Source: Qipengyuania_C sp046254955 (lineage in GTDB: Bacteria > Pseudomonadota > Alphaproteobacteria > Sphingomonadales > Sphingomonadaceae). Taken from it: a stretch of 64,000 nucleotides of DNA. Made by a program: the position numbers and the translations under genes. The stretch covers positions 620,001-684,000 of the forward strand of contig NZ_JBJXRG010000001.1 of assembly GCF_046254955.1 (NCBI RefSeq). The letters are read 5' to 3'. This document shows, in pieces, positions 39,368-47,591 of this stretch. The notes under the pieces are model-generated. The model had not been told where the DNA came from, did not search any database, and saw only the letters and a list, made by a program, of their open reading frames with translations. Position 1 is the stretch's first letter; each line of letters begins with the position of its first letter.

Positions 39368-41695
39368 ATGGCATTCTGGCTTTGCGACCAGCGCAAAGGG
39401 CAGGAGACCGACTGGCTCCAGCGCTTCGATCCGCGCTTCTGGACGGTCGATTTCCCGCGCCCGATGATGGCCTCGGCAATCGCGTCTTCTCCCGACGTGC
39501 TGCGGGTGGAGTGCGAGTTCCACAACGAGGGCGATCTGGCAGGCGTAATCTGGGACAGCGAAGATACGCTCGACCATCCGTTGCTCGCTTACGAGACCAA
39601 GCGCGATTATGCGCATACCGCGCTGACATTCCGCTACCGTTCGTCCGGCCTCGTTCCGCTCGACCAGCCGAACGGGCCGACACTGACGATCGAAGGCCGC
39701 GACGCAAGCGGCAATCCGAAGGCATGGTACGTGCGGCTTTGGAACTACGCTGTGGGCTCGCCCGAAGATGCCTGGATCACCATCAACTTCTCCGAGCTGG
39801 AAGGCGGCTATGTCCTCCCCGGCGACCCGGTCCACCCATCCGATATCGACCGCATGTTCATCTCGCTGGTCCCGCCCGGATATGTCGAAGGCGGGAGCGA
39901 CCCGCTCCCCGCCCGGGCCAATGGCTGGGCCGAACTGCGCGCGCTCAAATGCGAAGGCCATCACGCGATGCTCAAGGTCGGCGATGTCATGCTGCCCGAG
40001 CACGGTGTGCAGATGGCGACTGCCTATGATGATGCCTACAACCAGACGCCCGAGCGGCTGCTGCGGAACATCCGCGGCCTTGGGTACCGGAACCGGATTG
40101 TCCATTACCTGGGCATGAGCCACTTCTTCCGGCTTGAGCAGGTGGGAAGCGATTTCCTGGTCGAGACCGATGGCACATTGTGCGAACCCGCGCGCGCCTG
40201 GCACGCGCACTATTTCTACCGCTGCCGCGAGCAAGGCTTCGAACCGATAGCCTCGCTGTCCTACGAACTCTTCGCCGCGCATTGCCCCGCCGAGTGGCAG
40301 CAAGTCGCTTATGATGGCGAACCGGCGCGGACCGGGTGGGTACCTCCCTCCGCCCTGCTGTCTCCCGCGAATGCGCAGGCGATGGGCTGGCTGCATTCGG
40401 TCGCCGCCAATTTCGTTGCCCTGATGCGCGAGGCCGCATTGCCGGTGCTGTTCCAGATCGGCGAGCCATGGTGGTGGGTGACGCCCGCAGGTCGCAAGAT
40501 TTGCCTCTATGACAATGCAGCCCAGGCTGCTCTGGGCGGCAATCCGGTCACAATCCCGGATATGACCGCGCCGCTGTCACAAGACCAGAAGGACCTCCTT
40601 GATGCGGCGGGCGCGCTGCTCGCGCAATCGACAGCCGACCTAACCCAAGCCATCCGCACCGCGGCGATCGGGGCCAATTCCGAAGTCCTCCTGCTCAGCT
40701 TCACGCCGACAATCCTCGCCGAAGATATGCCCGAGCTGAAGCGTGCCAACCTGCCGCTGGGCTGGGCATACCCGGCCTTCGACCGGTTGCAGCTGGAAGA
40801 TTACGATTGGCTCACTGACGGTGCCGAGGGCCTGCGCCGCGCAGCATATGCCGAAGTCGATTCCCGGCTCGGTTACCCGCTTGCGCAACAGGATTATTTC
40901 GCCGGTTTCGTGCTGCAGCCCGAAGATGCCGAGAGCTACTGGCCTCGCATCGATAGCGCGCTCGACGAAGCCGCAGCCCGTGGCATTTCGCAAGTGTTCG
41001 TCTGGGCGCTGCCGCAGGTCGCGCGCGATGGATACACCCGCCTCCCCTCGATCAAGGATGACGACATGCAGGCCTTCGACGAAGTGCCCTATCCGCTCGC
41101 ACTGGGCCGCGATACGGGCGTCAGCCCCGAATTCTCGACTTCGGTGGCAGTCACAGCGTCCGGTCACGAGCGGCGCAATTCGCTGTGGTCCGATGCACGG
41201 CTACGCTTCGATGTCGGCCCCGGAGTGCGCTCCGAAGACGAGCTACGTACCTTGATCGCATTCTTCCGCGCCCGGCGCGGTGCAGCGCGCGGCTTCCTGC
41301 TCACCGATCCGTGGGACTTCAGTTCGAACGAAATGACGAACTCGCCGACCATGCTCGACCAGAATATCGGCACAGGCGACGGGCTCACCGCCACGTTCCA
41401 ACTGGTGAAAAACTACGGCGATGGCAGCGAGCCGCAGGTCCGCGCTATTACTCGCCCGCGCGCCGGATCGGTGCTGCTAAGCGTAGATGGTATTCTCGCC
41501 AATGACTGGTCACTGGGCGAAAAGGGCGTCATCACTTTCGGCACTGCTCCCGCCGATGGCGCCGTCGTGCGCGCCGGCTTTCTGTTCGATGTCCCGGTGC
41601 GCTTCGCCGAAGACCGGCTCGATATCAGCGCAATCGACTTTACCGCTGGCGAAGCACCTTCCGTGCCGCTCGTCGAAATCCGCGAGGCCGTATGA
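39368..41695 (+). CDS. GTA distal tail protein: DUF2460 with large N-terminal extension (g12)
   Basis: 775 aa. The C-terminal about 215 residues (from FDEVPYPLALGRDTGVSPEF) are a DUF2460 domain, the complete distal tail protein in R. capsulatus (about 210 aa). The N-terminal about 220 residues look like a beta-sandwich (LTFRYRSSGLVPLDQP, AWITINFSELEGGY) and about 220-550 look like a glycoside-hydrolase-type TIM barrel (YDDAYNQTPERLLRNIRGLG, VLFQIGEPWWWVTPAG). No catalytic acid pair can be assigned. This suggests carbohydrate contact at the tail tip. Overlaps g13 by 4 bp. Confidence 0.85.
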   Translation: MAFWLCDQRKGQETDWLQRFDPRFWTVDFPRPMMASAIASSPDVLRVECEFHNEGDLAGVIWDSEDTLDHPLLAYETKRDYAHTALTFRYRSSGLVPLDQPNGPTLTIEGRDASGNPKAWYVRLWNYAVGSPEDAWITINFSELEGGYVLPGDPVHPSDIDRMFISLVPPGYVEGGSDPLPARANGWAELRALKCEGHHAMLKVGDVMLPEHGVQMATAYDDAYNQTPERLLRNIRGLGYRNRIVHYLGMSHFFRLEQVGSDFLVETDGTLCEPARAWHAHYFYRCREQGFEPIASLSYELFAAHCPAEWQQVAYDGEPARTGWVPPSALLSPANAQAMGWLHSVAANFVALMREAALPVLFQIGEPWWWVTPAGRKICLYDNAAQAALGGNPVTIPDMTAPLSQDQKDLLDAAGALLAQSTADLTQAIRTAAIGANSEVLLLSFTPTILAEDMPELKRANLPLGWAYPAFDRLQLEDYDWLTDGAEGLRRAAYAEVDSRLGYPLAQQDYFAGFVLQPEDAESYWPRIDSALDEAAARGISQVFVWALPQVARDGYTRLPSIKDDDMQAFDEVPYPLALGRDTGVSPEFSTSVAVTASGHERRNSLWSDARLRFDVGPGVRSEDELRTLIAFFRARRGAARGFLLTDPWDFSSNEMTNSPTMLDQNIGTGDGLTATFQLVKNYGDGSEPQVRAITRPRAGSVLLSVDGILANDWSLGEKGVITFGTAPADGAVVRAGFLFDVPVRFAEDRLDISAIDFTAGEAPSVPLVEIREAV

Positions 41696-42507
41696 GCAGA
41701 GTCTTCTTTGCTACCGAGCTCGAAGGCGTCGCCACATTCTGGCGCATCTATCGCCGCGATGGCGTGACGCTCGGTTTCACCAGTCACGACCGCGATCTCT
41801 ATTTCGATGGCACCGTGCACCGCGCGGCGCCCGGCATGTTGCCGTCGTCGATAAGGAAGACCGCAGGCTTCTCCGGCGATTCTGCGGAAATGCAGGGTGC
41901 GCTGACCCATGCGAGTCTTTCTCCCGACGATCTGGCCGCAGGCAGGTTTGATAGCGCACTGGTAGAGGTCGGCGCGGTCGACTGGGAAACGCTTGAGCGC
42001 GAGATCCTGTTTGGCGGATCGATCGGTGCCGTAGAAGAGGAAGGTACGCGCTTTTCCGCCGAGCTCGCCTCGGCCAAGGCGATTTTCGGGATTGATCCGA
42101 TTGCGCGCACAAGCCCAACCTGCCGAGCCGATTTTTGCGGGCCTGGCTGCACGCTGCCTGCGGCAATGGTCACACAAGAGGCGGCGATCATCGGTTCCGA
42201 TCCCGCCAACAAGAAGGTCGATTTCGGCCTGCCGAACTTCGCGGATTTCCAGTTCGGCGAGATTCGCTGGTTAGGCGGACCCTTGGCCGGACGGATCTCG
42301 CGGATTATGGCGGCCGATCCGGCGGGCCTCGTGATCGAGCAGGATTTCTCTGGCCAGATACCGACCGGCACGAGAGCGCTGATACGCCAAGGTTGCGATC
42401 ACCTACTTTCGACCTGCAACTCACGTTTTAGCAACGCGATCAATTTCCAGGGCGAACCGTATCTGCCCGGAAATGACTTGCTGGCACAATATCCCAACCC
42501 GCAATGA
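41692..42507 (+). CDS. GTA hub protein, DUF2163 / BR0599-like (g13)
   Basis: 271 aa tail-tip hub protein with N-terminal DUF2163 (ATFWRIYRRDGVTLGFTSHD) and the C-terminal phage BR0599-like part containing a cysteine cluster: PTCRADFCGPGCTLPA and RQGCDHLLSTCNSRF. In the R. capsulatus particle, g13 binds an iron-sulfur cluster through such cysteines; the same ligands appear to be present here, so this is likely but not shown. It overlaps both neighbours by 4 bp. Confidence 0.9.
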   Translation: MSRVFFATELEGVATFWRIYRRDGVTLGFTSHDRDLYFDGTVHRAAPGMLPSSIRKTAGFSGDSAEMQGALTHASLSPDDLAAGRFDSALVEVGAVDWETLEREILFGGSIGAVEEEGTRFSAELASAKAIFGIDPIARTSPTCRADFCGPGCTLPAAMVTQEAAIIGSDPANKKVDFGLPNFADFQFGEIRWLGGPLAGRISRIMAADPAGLVIEQDFSGQIPTGTRALIRQGCDHLLSTCNSRFSNAINFQGEPYLPGNDLLAQYPNPQ

Positions 42508-42914
42508 GCGAATTGGGAGAGCGCGTAGCGTCGGAAGCTAAAGCGTTGGTCGGCACCCCCTTCCGCCTGCAGGGACGCGACCCTGCAACGGGAATCGATT
42601 GTATCGGATTGGTTGCCTTGGCTTTGCAACGCGCACGCGGATCGCAGGTTGTCCCAACGCCGCAAGACTATCGACTGCGCAATCGCTCCGTCGACCATCT
42701 TCTGCGATTTGCGGATCGTGTGGGATTACAATCCGCGAATGGGCCGGTTCGCTGCGGTGATATCATTCATTCCTCGCCGGGTCCTGCGCAAAACCATTTG
42801 CTGATTGCAGCAGGCCCGGAATCCTTCGTCCACGCCCACGCGGGACTTCGCCGTGTCGTTCAGAGCACCGGAACGCTCGCCGACCCGGTCCTGCACCATT
42901 GGCGCCTGACCTAA
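42504..42914 (+). CDS. GTA NlpC/P60 cell-wall peptidase (g14)
   Basis: 136 aa NlpC/P60-type peptidase carried in the tail tip to open peptidoglycan during DNA injection. The catalytic Cys33 is in GIDCIGLVALAL and the His in AQNHLLIAAG (about residue 95), within the CGDIIHSSPG framework. Size equals the R. capsulatus enzyme. It overlaps g13 and is 19 bp before g15. Confidence 0.9.
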   Translation: MSELGERVASEAKALVGTPFRLQGRDPATGIDCIGLVALALQRARGSQVVPTPQDYRLRNRSVDHLLRFADRVGLQSANGPVRCGDIIHSSPGPAQNHLLIAAGPESFVHAHAGLRRVVQSTGTLADPVLHHWRLT

Positions 42915-42933
42915 TTTCGAAAGAGAGAATGCC

Positions 42934-45123
42934 ATGGCAACTTTGCTGCTCACTGCTGTTGGTACTGCTTTCGGCGGCCCCATCGGAGGTGCGATCGGCG
43001 CGATCGCCGGGCAACAAATCGATTCGCGCGTTCTCGGCAGTCGCGGGCGTGAAGGTCCCAGACTGAAGGAACTTTCAGTCACGACCTCAAGTTATGGCCA
43101 GCCCATCGCCCGGCACTACGGTTCAATGCGCGCCGCCGGCACCGTTATTTGGTCCACCAACCTCAAAGAGCAACGCGAGACCAGTGGCGGCGGCAAGGGC
43201 AAACCCAAGACCACCTCCTACAGCTATTCGGTCTCCTTCGCCGTTGCGCTTTCCTCCAACCCCATCGATTCAATCGGACGCATCTGGGCCGATGGCAATC
43301 TCCTGCGCGGCGCCGCCGGCGATCTCAAGACCGGCGGCAAGCTCCGAATCTACAAGGGATGGGGTGACCAGCCGCTCGATCCCCTCTTGTATTCTGCAGA
43401 GGGCGGTTCTTGTCCGGCATTCCGCAATACCGCCTACGTTGTATTCGAGGATCTGCAACTGGGCGATTTCGGCAATCGCATCCCCGCGCTCAGCTTCGAA
43501 GTACTTTCAGGAGCCGGAAATGAGGTCGTCTCTGAAATGCTCGGCGGCATAGATAAAGCCATTCCGGAGCAATCCGGAATCGACACGTCGATCGGCGGCT
43601 TTTCGTGGGAGGGCGGCACACTCGGGCAGACGCTGGAGATCATCGATAGTATTTACCCGATATCTGCAAGCACGCAGGGTGCGAATATTGCGATTGGCAA
43701 TGAAGCAGAGCTTGGCCAACAGACCCCGGCAGTCCTTACCTCCGCTGCATCTGCCTGGGAAGCTGGCGATTTCGGCGAGTTCGAAGGATATCGCAAAAGG
43801 CGCGATGCGGGTGACCGGCTACGGCCCGATATCCTGCGCTACTATGATCCCGGACGCGACTACCAACCCGGTACGCAAAGGGCGATCGGGCGCGCTGCCA
43901 ATGCTCAGCCGCGAGCGATCGAATTCCCAGGGACCCTCACCTCGGGCATCGCGCGTGGCTTGATAGACAAAGCCGCAACCGACGCGCTTCAGCGCAGGGA
44001 GTTGCTGTCCTGGCGGGCGGTCGAACTCGATCCTGCGGTTCGACCGGGTAGTGTCGTTACCGCACCGGGATTTTCGGGTGCATGGCGCGTGGAAGGATGG
44101 GAATGGCGCGAAGGCGGTATTGAGCTCGAACTTGTACGCTTGGGTGGGGCAGCAGACTTGGTCTCAGTTACCGATCCCGGGCGCTCCTGGAGTTCGCCGG
44201 ACCTCGCAGTTACACCAACTATATTGAGGGCATTCGAGCTCCCCTTCGAGACGACCGGGCAGCTCGACGTCCCGATTGCCTTTGCCGCGACCATGTCAGA
44301 AGGTGCCGGCTGGCCCGGTGCTTCCATATTCGCCGAGATCGCCGGCGAACTCATCTCCACCGACAGGTCTAGCCGTACGCATGCAACAGGCGGGATACTC
44401 ACCGCGCCCCTCGCAGCATCCTCTTCAGTCCGCTCGGACCTTCTGGGCCGGATCGATGTCGAGTTCTACTACGGAGACACCGAATTGCAGTCCGCTTCGC
44501 TCAATGGGCTCGCATTCGGCGCCAATCGGCTCCTCGTCGGGAGTGAAATCATCCAATTTGCTCAAGCCGAAAAGATCGATGAAACGAATTGGCGGCTGAG
44601 CGGATTGCTGCGTGGTCGCGGCGGCACCGAAAGCCCCGCCGCTTTGGGCCACGCGTTAGGCGCATCGGTTACTTTGCTGGATGACCGCTTGTTAGCGCTC
44701 GAAAACGGGTCGGTCACCGGTGCCGACCAATTGGCAGCGATAGGGCCCGCGGACTTTGTGCCAGCCTATGCGCCGATCGAGAATGTCGGACTGACTCGCA
44801 AGCCACCGACCCCCGTACATCCCCGGCAAGACCTGACAATCGAAGGCTCGGTTTGCTTTACATGGACTCGAAGAGCACGCGGCGCCTGGGTCTGGATTGA
44901 CGAGGTGGATGTCCCGCTGGTCGAACAGTCCGAAAGCTACCGGGTAGGGCTCGGACCAGCTGCTGCACCGTTCATGCGGTGGGAAACCTCCGAACCCATC
45001 CTTGAAATAGATGCGGCCCAGTGGGCGGTTCTCCAAACAGACTACCTCGGCGAGCAGGTTTGGGTGCGCCAGATCGGCAGCCACGCCCAGTCAGATCCAC
45101 TGCTGCTCGGCAGCATATCCTAA
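42934..45123 (+). CDS. GTA host-specificity / tail tip protein (g15), short form
   Basis: 729 aa. The N-terminal hydrophobic Gly/Ala-rich helix (TAVGTAFGGPIGGAIGAIAG) and VTTSSYGQPIARHYGSMRAA are typical of the g15 megatron; AYVVFEDLQLGDFGNRIPAL is the conserved core, and the middle carries a phage-tail_3-like domain (ATDALQRRELLSWRAVELDP). The C-terminal part includes an Ig-like tip region and FTWTRRARGAWVWIDEVDVP. R. capsulatus g15 is about 1300 aa with a TIM-barrel module; that module is missing here. Confidence 0.88.
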   Translation: MATLLLTAVGTAFGGPIGGAIGAIAGQQIDSRVLGSRGREGPRLKELSVTTSSYGQPIARHYGSMRAAGTVIWSTNLKEQRETSGGGKGKPKTTSYSYSVSFAVALSSNPIDSIGRIWADGNLLRGAAGDLKTGGKLRIYKGWGDQPLDPLLYSAEGGSCPAFRNTAYVVFEDLQLGDFGNRIPALSFEVLSGAGNEVVSEMLGGIDKAIPEQSGIDTSIGGFSWEGGTLGQTLEIIDSIYPISASTQGANIAIGNEAELGQQTPAVLTSAASAWEAGDFGEFEGYRKRRDAGDRLRPDILRYYDPGRDYQPGTQRAIGRAANAQPRAIEFPGTLTSGIARGLIDKAATDALQRRELLSWRAVELDPAVRPGSVVTAPGFSGAWRVEGWEWREGGIELELVRLGGAADLVSVTDPGRSWSSPDLAVTPTILRAFELPFETTGQLDVPIAFAATMSEGAGWPGASIFAEIAGELISTDRSSRTHATGGILTAPLAASSSVRSDLLGRIDVEFYYGDTELQSASLNGLAFGANRLLVGSEIIQFAQAEKIDETNWRLSGLLRGRGGTESPAALGHALGASVTLLDDRLLALENGSVTGADQLAAIGPADFVPAYAPIENVGLTRKPPTPVHPRQDLTIEGSVCFTWTRRARGAWVWIDEVDVPLVEQSESYRVGLGPAAAPFMRWETSEPILEIDAAQWAVLQTDYLGEQVWVRQIGSHAQSDPLLLGSIS

Positions 45124-45163
45124 GTCCAAATTCTTTCAGCCCCAAGAAACGAGAGATTTCTTC

Positions 45164-45616
45164 ATGGTCACCCCTGTCAGCTTCACGAACACGACCCCGC
45201 GCTACAAGCTTCCCAACCTCTTTTCCGGCCAAGCGCAAAAAGACTTCTATATCAATGAGGCACACGCCTTGTCCGACGCGCTGCTACACGCGGCAGTGGA
45301 GGGAGAGAGCAACACACCCCCTGTCTCGCCTCTTGAGGGTGAAACATGGTTGATCGGCCCCGCCCCGACCGGTGAATGGGATGCAAGTGCATCTTCCATT
45401 GCCTCTTGGCAGGCTGGACAATGGCTTATTGTCGAGCCACGACCTGGAATGCGGCTACAAGACCTTTCAAGTGGCGGGATGTTGTATTTTGACGGTGCCT
45501 GGCAACGACCCGCCGCACCTGCGGCTCCGAGCGGCGGCAATTCAATCGACAATGAGGCACGCGATGCTATCGTAAACCTTATCGAAACACTTCGCGATGC
45601 AGGGATTTTTTCGTGA
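45164..45616 (+). CDS. DUF2793 family protein at the 3' end of the GTA cluster
   Basis: 150 aa. TTPRYKLPNLFSGQAQKDFY and INEAHALSDALLHAAVEGES are the DUF2793 signature; the rest is a compact beta-rich unit with conserved tryptophans (GETWLIGPAPTGEWD, WQAGQWLIVEPRPG). The family is found at the tail-fibre end of GTA and phage clusters and may be a head spike or fibre component. The start ATG 45164 follows CAAGAAACGAGAG; the frame from 45011 is inside g15 and rejected. It is the last GTA gene. Confidence 0.82.
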   Translation: MVTPVSFTNTTPRYKLPNLFSGQAQKDFYINEAHALSDALLHAAVEGESNTPPVSPLEGETWLIGPAPTGEWDASASSIASWQAGQWLIVEPRPGMRLQDLSSGGMLYFDGAWQRPAAPAAPSGGNSIDNEARDAIVNLIETLRDAGIFS

Positions 45617-45725
45617 GATTGACCGGAACCATGTCTGTCTGCTTGCGTTTCAACCGCACAGGAGGGTCGTAATCCTTAAATGAATTGCCCAATAGGAGGG
45701 TAAAAGAGACATTCTTGCAACAGTT

Positions 45726-45786
45726 GCGGACGAGTGTCCGCTTGCCTCAGAAATGAGGAAGAGATAAAAACCTGCCACTCGGTGGC
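45726..45786 (+). promoter_or_regulatory. Three tandem hairpins in the OmpA 5' leader
   Basis: GCGGAC/GTCCGC (45726-45741, loop GAGT), CCTCA/TGAGG (45745-45758, tetraloop GAAA) and GCCAC/GTGGC (45774-45786, loop TCG) follow one another within 61 nt, ending about 30 nt before the OmpA start. Two copies of AGGAGGGT lie further upstream (about 45661 and 45694). Such leaders stabilise ompA mRNA in E. coli; the same is plausible here. Confidence 0.5.
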
Positions 45787-45816
45787 TAAATTACGCTAAT
45801 TAAGGGGAATAAAATA

Positions 45817-46926
45817 ATGCGGAAACTGGTCCTAGGAATGGCAATGGCCTCAACGGCCCTTGCAACGCCTGCCCTCGCCCGCGACGATCAATGGTACGTC
45901 GAACTCGATGGCGGTGTCATGCTAGTCGAAGACCTCGATCTCGAACTTGAGACCGCTGACAATGTGCAGAGCCTGGATTTTGACAAGGGCTATGACTTCG
46001 GCGGTATCGTTGGCTACGACTTCGGCGGCTTCCGTCTTGAAGCCGAAGCAAGCTATCGCAAAGCCGATGTCGATGAAGCCACTCTCGACAATTATGTCGC
46101 ACCGCTCGGTATTCCGGCTGGTACTTACACTGCACGCGGGAGCGCTGATTCGCTCAGTTTTATGCTCAATGGTCTGCTCGACTTCGGGCCTGATGATGGA
46201 TTGCAGGGCTTTGTCGGCGGTGGTGTGGGCGTCGCTCGAACCTCAATGGATTTCGAGGTATGGGAACGCGCCCCAGCAATCGTTGATGATTCCGACAGCG
46301 GTTTCGCCTGGCAGCTCCTCGCTGGCGTTCGCGCTCCGCTGACTGACAACATCGACGCCGGCCTGAAGTATCGATTCTACAACGCACCGAGCGTTGGGGT
46401 GGTTGATGCTGTTGGCGGCGAGCACGAAGCAGACTTCCGTTCGCACTCGCTGCTCGGAACGTTCACCTTCAACTTCGGTGGTGATGAGCCGGCTCCGCCG
46501 CCTCCTCCGCCGCCGCCGCCTCCGCCGCCGCCGCCTCCGCCCCCACCGCCTCCGCCGCCGCCTCCGGCTCCGGTGTGCAACACGGGCCCGTACATCGTCT
46601 TCTTTAACTGGGACGAGTCGGACATCACTCCGGAAGCAGCGACGATCCTCGACAACGCCGTTTCGGCTTACGCTGATTGCGGTATGGCTTCGGTCATGCT
46701 CGCAGGTCACACTGACCGTTCGGGTACTGTGTCCTACAACATGGGTCTGGCTGAGCGTCGTAACTCATCGGTGCGTGATTATCTCGCGGGCCGCGGTGTT
46801 CCAGACGGTCGCATTTCGAGCGAAGCCTTCGGTGAATCGGAGCCGCGCGTTCCGACTGCTGACGGTGTCCGCGAACTGCAGAACCGCCGCGTTGAGATCA
46901 CTTACGGTCCGGGTTCGGGCATGTAA
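45817..46926 (+). CDS. OmpA family outer-membrane protein
   Basis: 369 aa. A signal peptide (MRKLVLGMAMASTALATPALA, cleavage about residue 21) precedes an outer-membrane beta-barrel of about 200 residues (FRLEAEASYRKADVDEATLD, NIDAGLKYRFYNAP), a run of 24 prolines, and a C-terminal OmpA peptidoglycan-binding domain (FFNWDESDITPEAATILDNA, LAGHTDRSGTVSYNMGLAER, RRVEITY). It anchors the outer membrane to the cell wall and is probably abundant. It has a structured leader and its own strong terminator, so it is monocistronic. Confidence 0.92.
   Translation: MRKLVLGMAMASTALATPALARDDQWYVELDGGVMLVEDLDLELETADNVQSLDFDKGYDFGGIVGYDFGGFRLEAEASYRKADVDEATLDNYVAPLGIPAGTYTARGSADSLSFMLNGLLDFGPDDGLQGFVGGGVGVARTSMDFEVWERAPAIVDDSDSGFAWQLLAGVRAPLTDNIDAGLKYRFYNAPSVGVVDAVGGEHEADFRSHSLLGTFTFNFGGDEPAPPPPPPPPPPPPPPPPPPPPPPPPAPVCNTGPYIVFFNWDESDITPEAATILDNAVSAYADCGMASVMLAGHTDRSGTVSYNMGLAERRNSSVRDYLAGRGVPDGRISSEAFGESEPRVPTADGVRELQNRRVEITYGPGSGM
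46495..46566 (+). repeat. 24 consecutive proline codons in OmpA
   Basis: An uninterrupted tract of CCG/CCT with single CCC and CCA codons encodes 24 prolines between the barrel and the peptidoglycan-binding domain. It would form a stiff polyproline helix of several nanometres spanning the periplasm; such a stretch strongly needs translation factor EF-P. Confidence 0.9.
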
Positions 46927-46955
46927 GTCTCGCTCAGGCGAACAAACAAAAGAGA

Positions 46956-46983
46956 GGGGCCGGAGAAATCCGGCCCCTTTTTT
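46956..46983 (+). terminator. Intrinsic terminator of OmpA
   Basis: GGGGCCGGA (46956-46964), loop GAAA, TCCGGCCCC (46969-46977), then six T's. A perfect 9-bp stem with tetraloop and T-run, 30 nt after the OmpA stop. Confidence 0.9.
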
Positions 46984-47034
46984 GTTGCGCGGAACCGATA
47001 GTCATTGTGTAACCCATATCCGAAAGGATCCAAC

Positions 47035-47583
47035 ATGCCACGATCGATAACCTTTGCCGCGATTGCTTCACTAACCGCTCTTGTGGGTTGTACTTCCGAA
47101 CCGCAGGAGGTCTCTGAAGGAGAGCCGCTCATCCAGCCCTTGGCCACTGCGGAACTGGCCGATGCGGAAGGCAAAGTGCTTGGTTCAGCCGTGCTGTCGG
47201 GTGACGGATCCGGCTTGATGGTCGCGGTAGAGGTCGAAGGCATTGCGCAGGGGCCGCACGGATTCCATCTCCACACCGCCGGCGACTGCAGCGCGACTGA
47301 TTTCACATCGGCCGGCGGACACCTCAATCCGCTGGGCAAGAGCCACGGCAGCGAAAATCCCGATGGGAAGCACCTTGGCGACCTCCCCAACCTGGATATC
47401 GGCCCAGATGGGTCGGGTAATGCCACGGTGGAACTTCAAGGCGAACTCGAGGACCTACTTGGGTATCTCTTTGACGATGACGGTACTGCGGTTGTCATCC
47501 ACGAAGGACCGGACGATTACGTGAGCGACCCCGCTGGTGCAGCCGGATCTCGCATTGCTTGTGGTGCCCTGACCCGGAGCTAG
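47035..47583 (+). CDS. sodC: Cu/Zn superoxide dismutase lipoprotein
   Basis: 182 aa periplasmic superoxide dismutase. A signal sequence MPRSITFAAIASLTALVGC ends in a lipobox, so it is probably membrane-anchored. Copper and zinc ligands are in HGFHLHTAGDC (two His), GGHLNP, KSHGSENPDG and VVIHEGPDDY; the structural disulfide would join the Cys of AGDC to that of IACGAL. The start at 47035 gives a proper lipoprotein signal. It converges with the MFS gene, with 8 bp between stops. Confidence 0.92.
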   Translation: MPRSITFAAIASLTALVGCTSEPQEVSEGEPLIQPLATAELADAEGKVLGSAVLSGDGSGLMVAVEVEGIAQGPHGFHLHTAGDCSATDFTSAGGHLNPLGKSHGSENPDGKHLGDLPNLDIGPDGSGNATVELQGELEDLLGYLFDDDGTAVVIHEGPDDYVSDPAGAAGSRIACGALTRS

Positions 47584-47591
47584 TCCCAGAC

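Larger units (their letters stand above)
31141..45616 (+). mobile_element. Rhodobacter-type gene transfer agent (GTA) structural cluster
   Basis: A contiguous plus-strand set of head, connector, tail and tail-tip genes in the order of the R. capsulatus GTA: small and large terminase, portal, prohead protease, capsid, connectors, tail tube, assembly chaperones, short tape measure, DUF2460, DUF2163, NlpC/P60 and host-specificity protein. The short tape measure (190 aa) fits a short tail. No integrase, repressor, replication, holin or lysozyme gene was recognised and no tRNA or direct-repeat att site flanks it. One unrelated gene (32915-33454) is inserted on the other strand. Cell lysis and regulatory genes would be elsewhere in the genome. 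Confidence 0.88.

Noticed and set aside
38726..40396. 556-aa open frame opposite the GTA tape measure and g12 genes
   Set aside because: Antisense shadow: the plus strand carries recognised GTA proteins with overlapping starts; the frame lacks a ribosome-binding site and domain resemblance.
46495..46566. CCG/CCT tract as a possible CRISPR or microsatellite outside a gene
   Set aside because: It is within OmpA and encodes a polyproline linker between two recognised domains.
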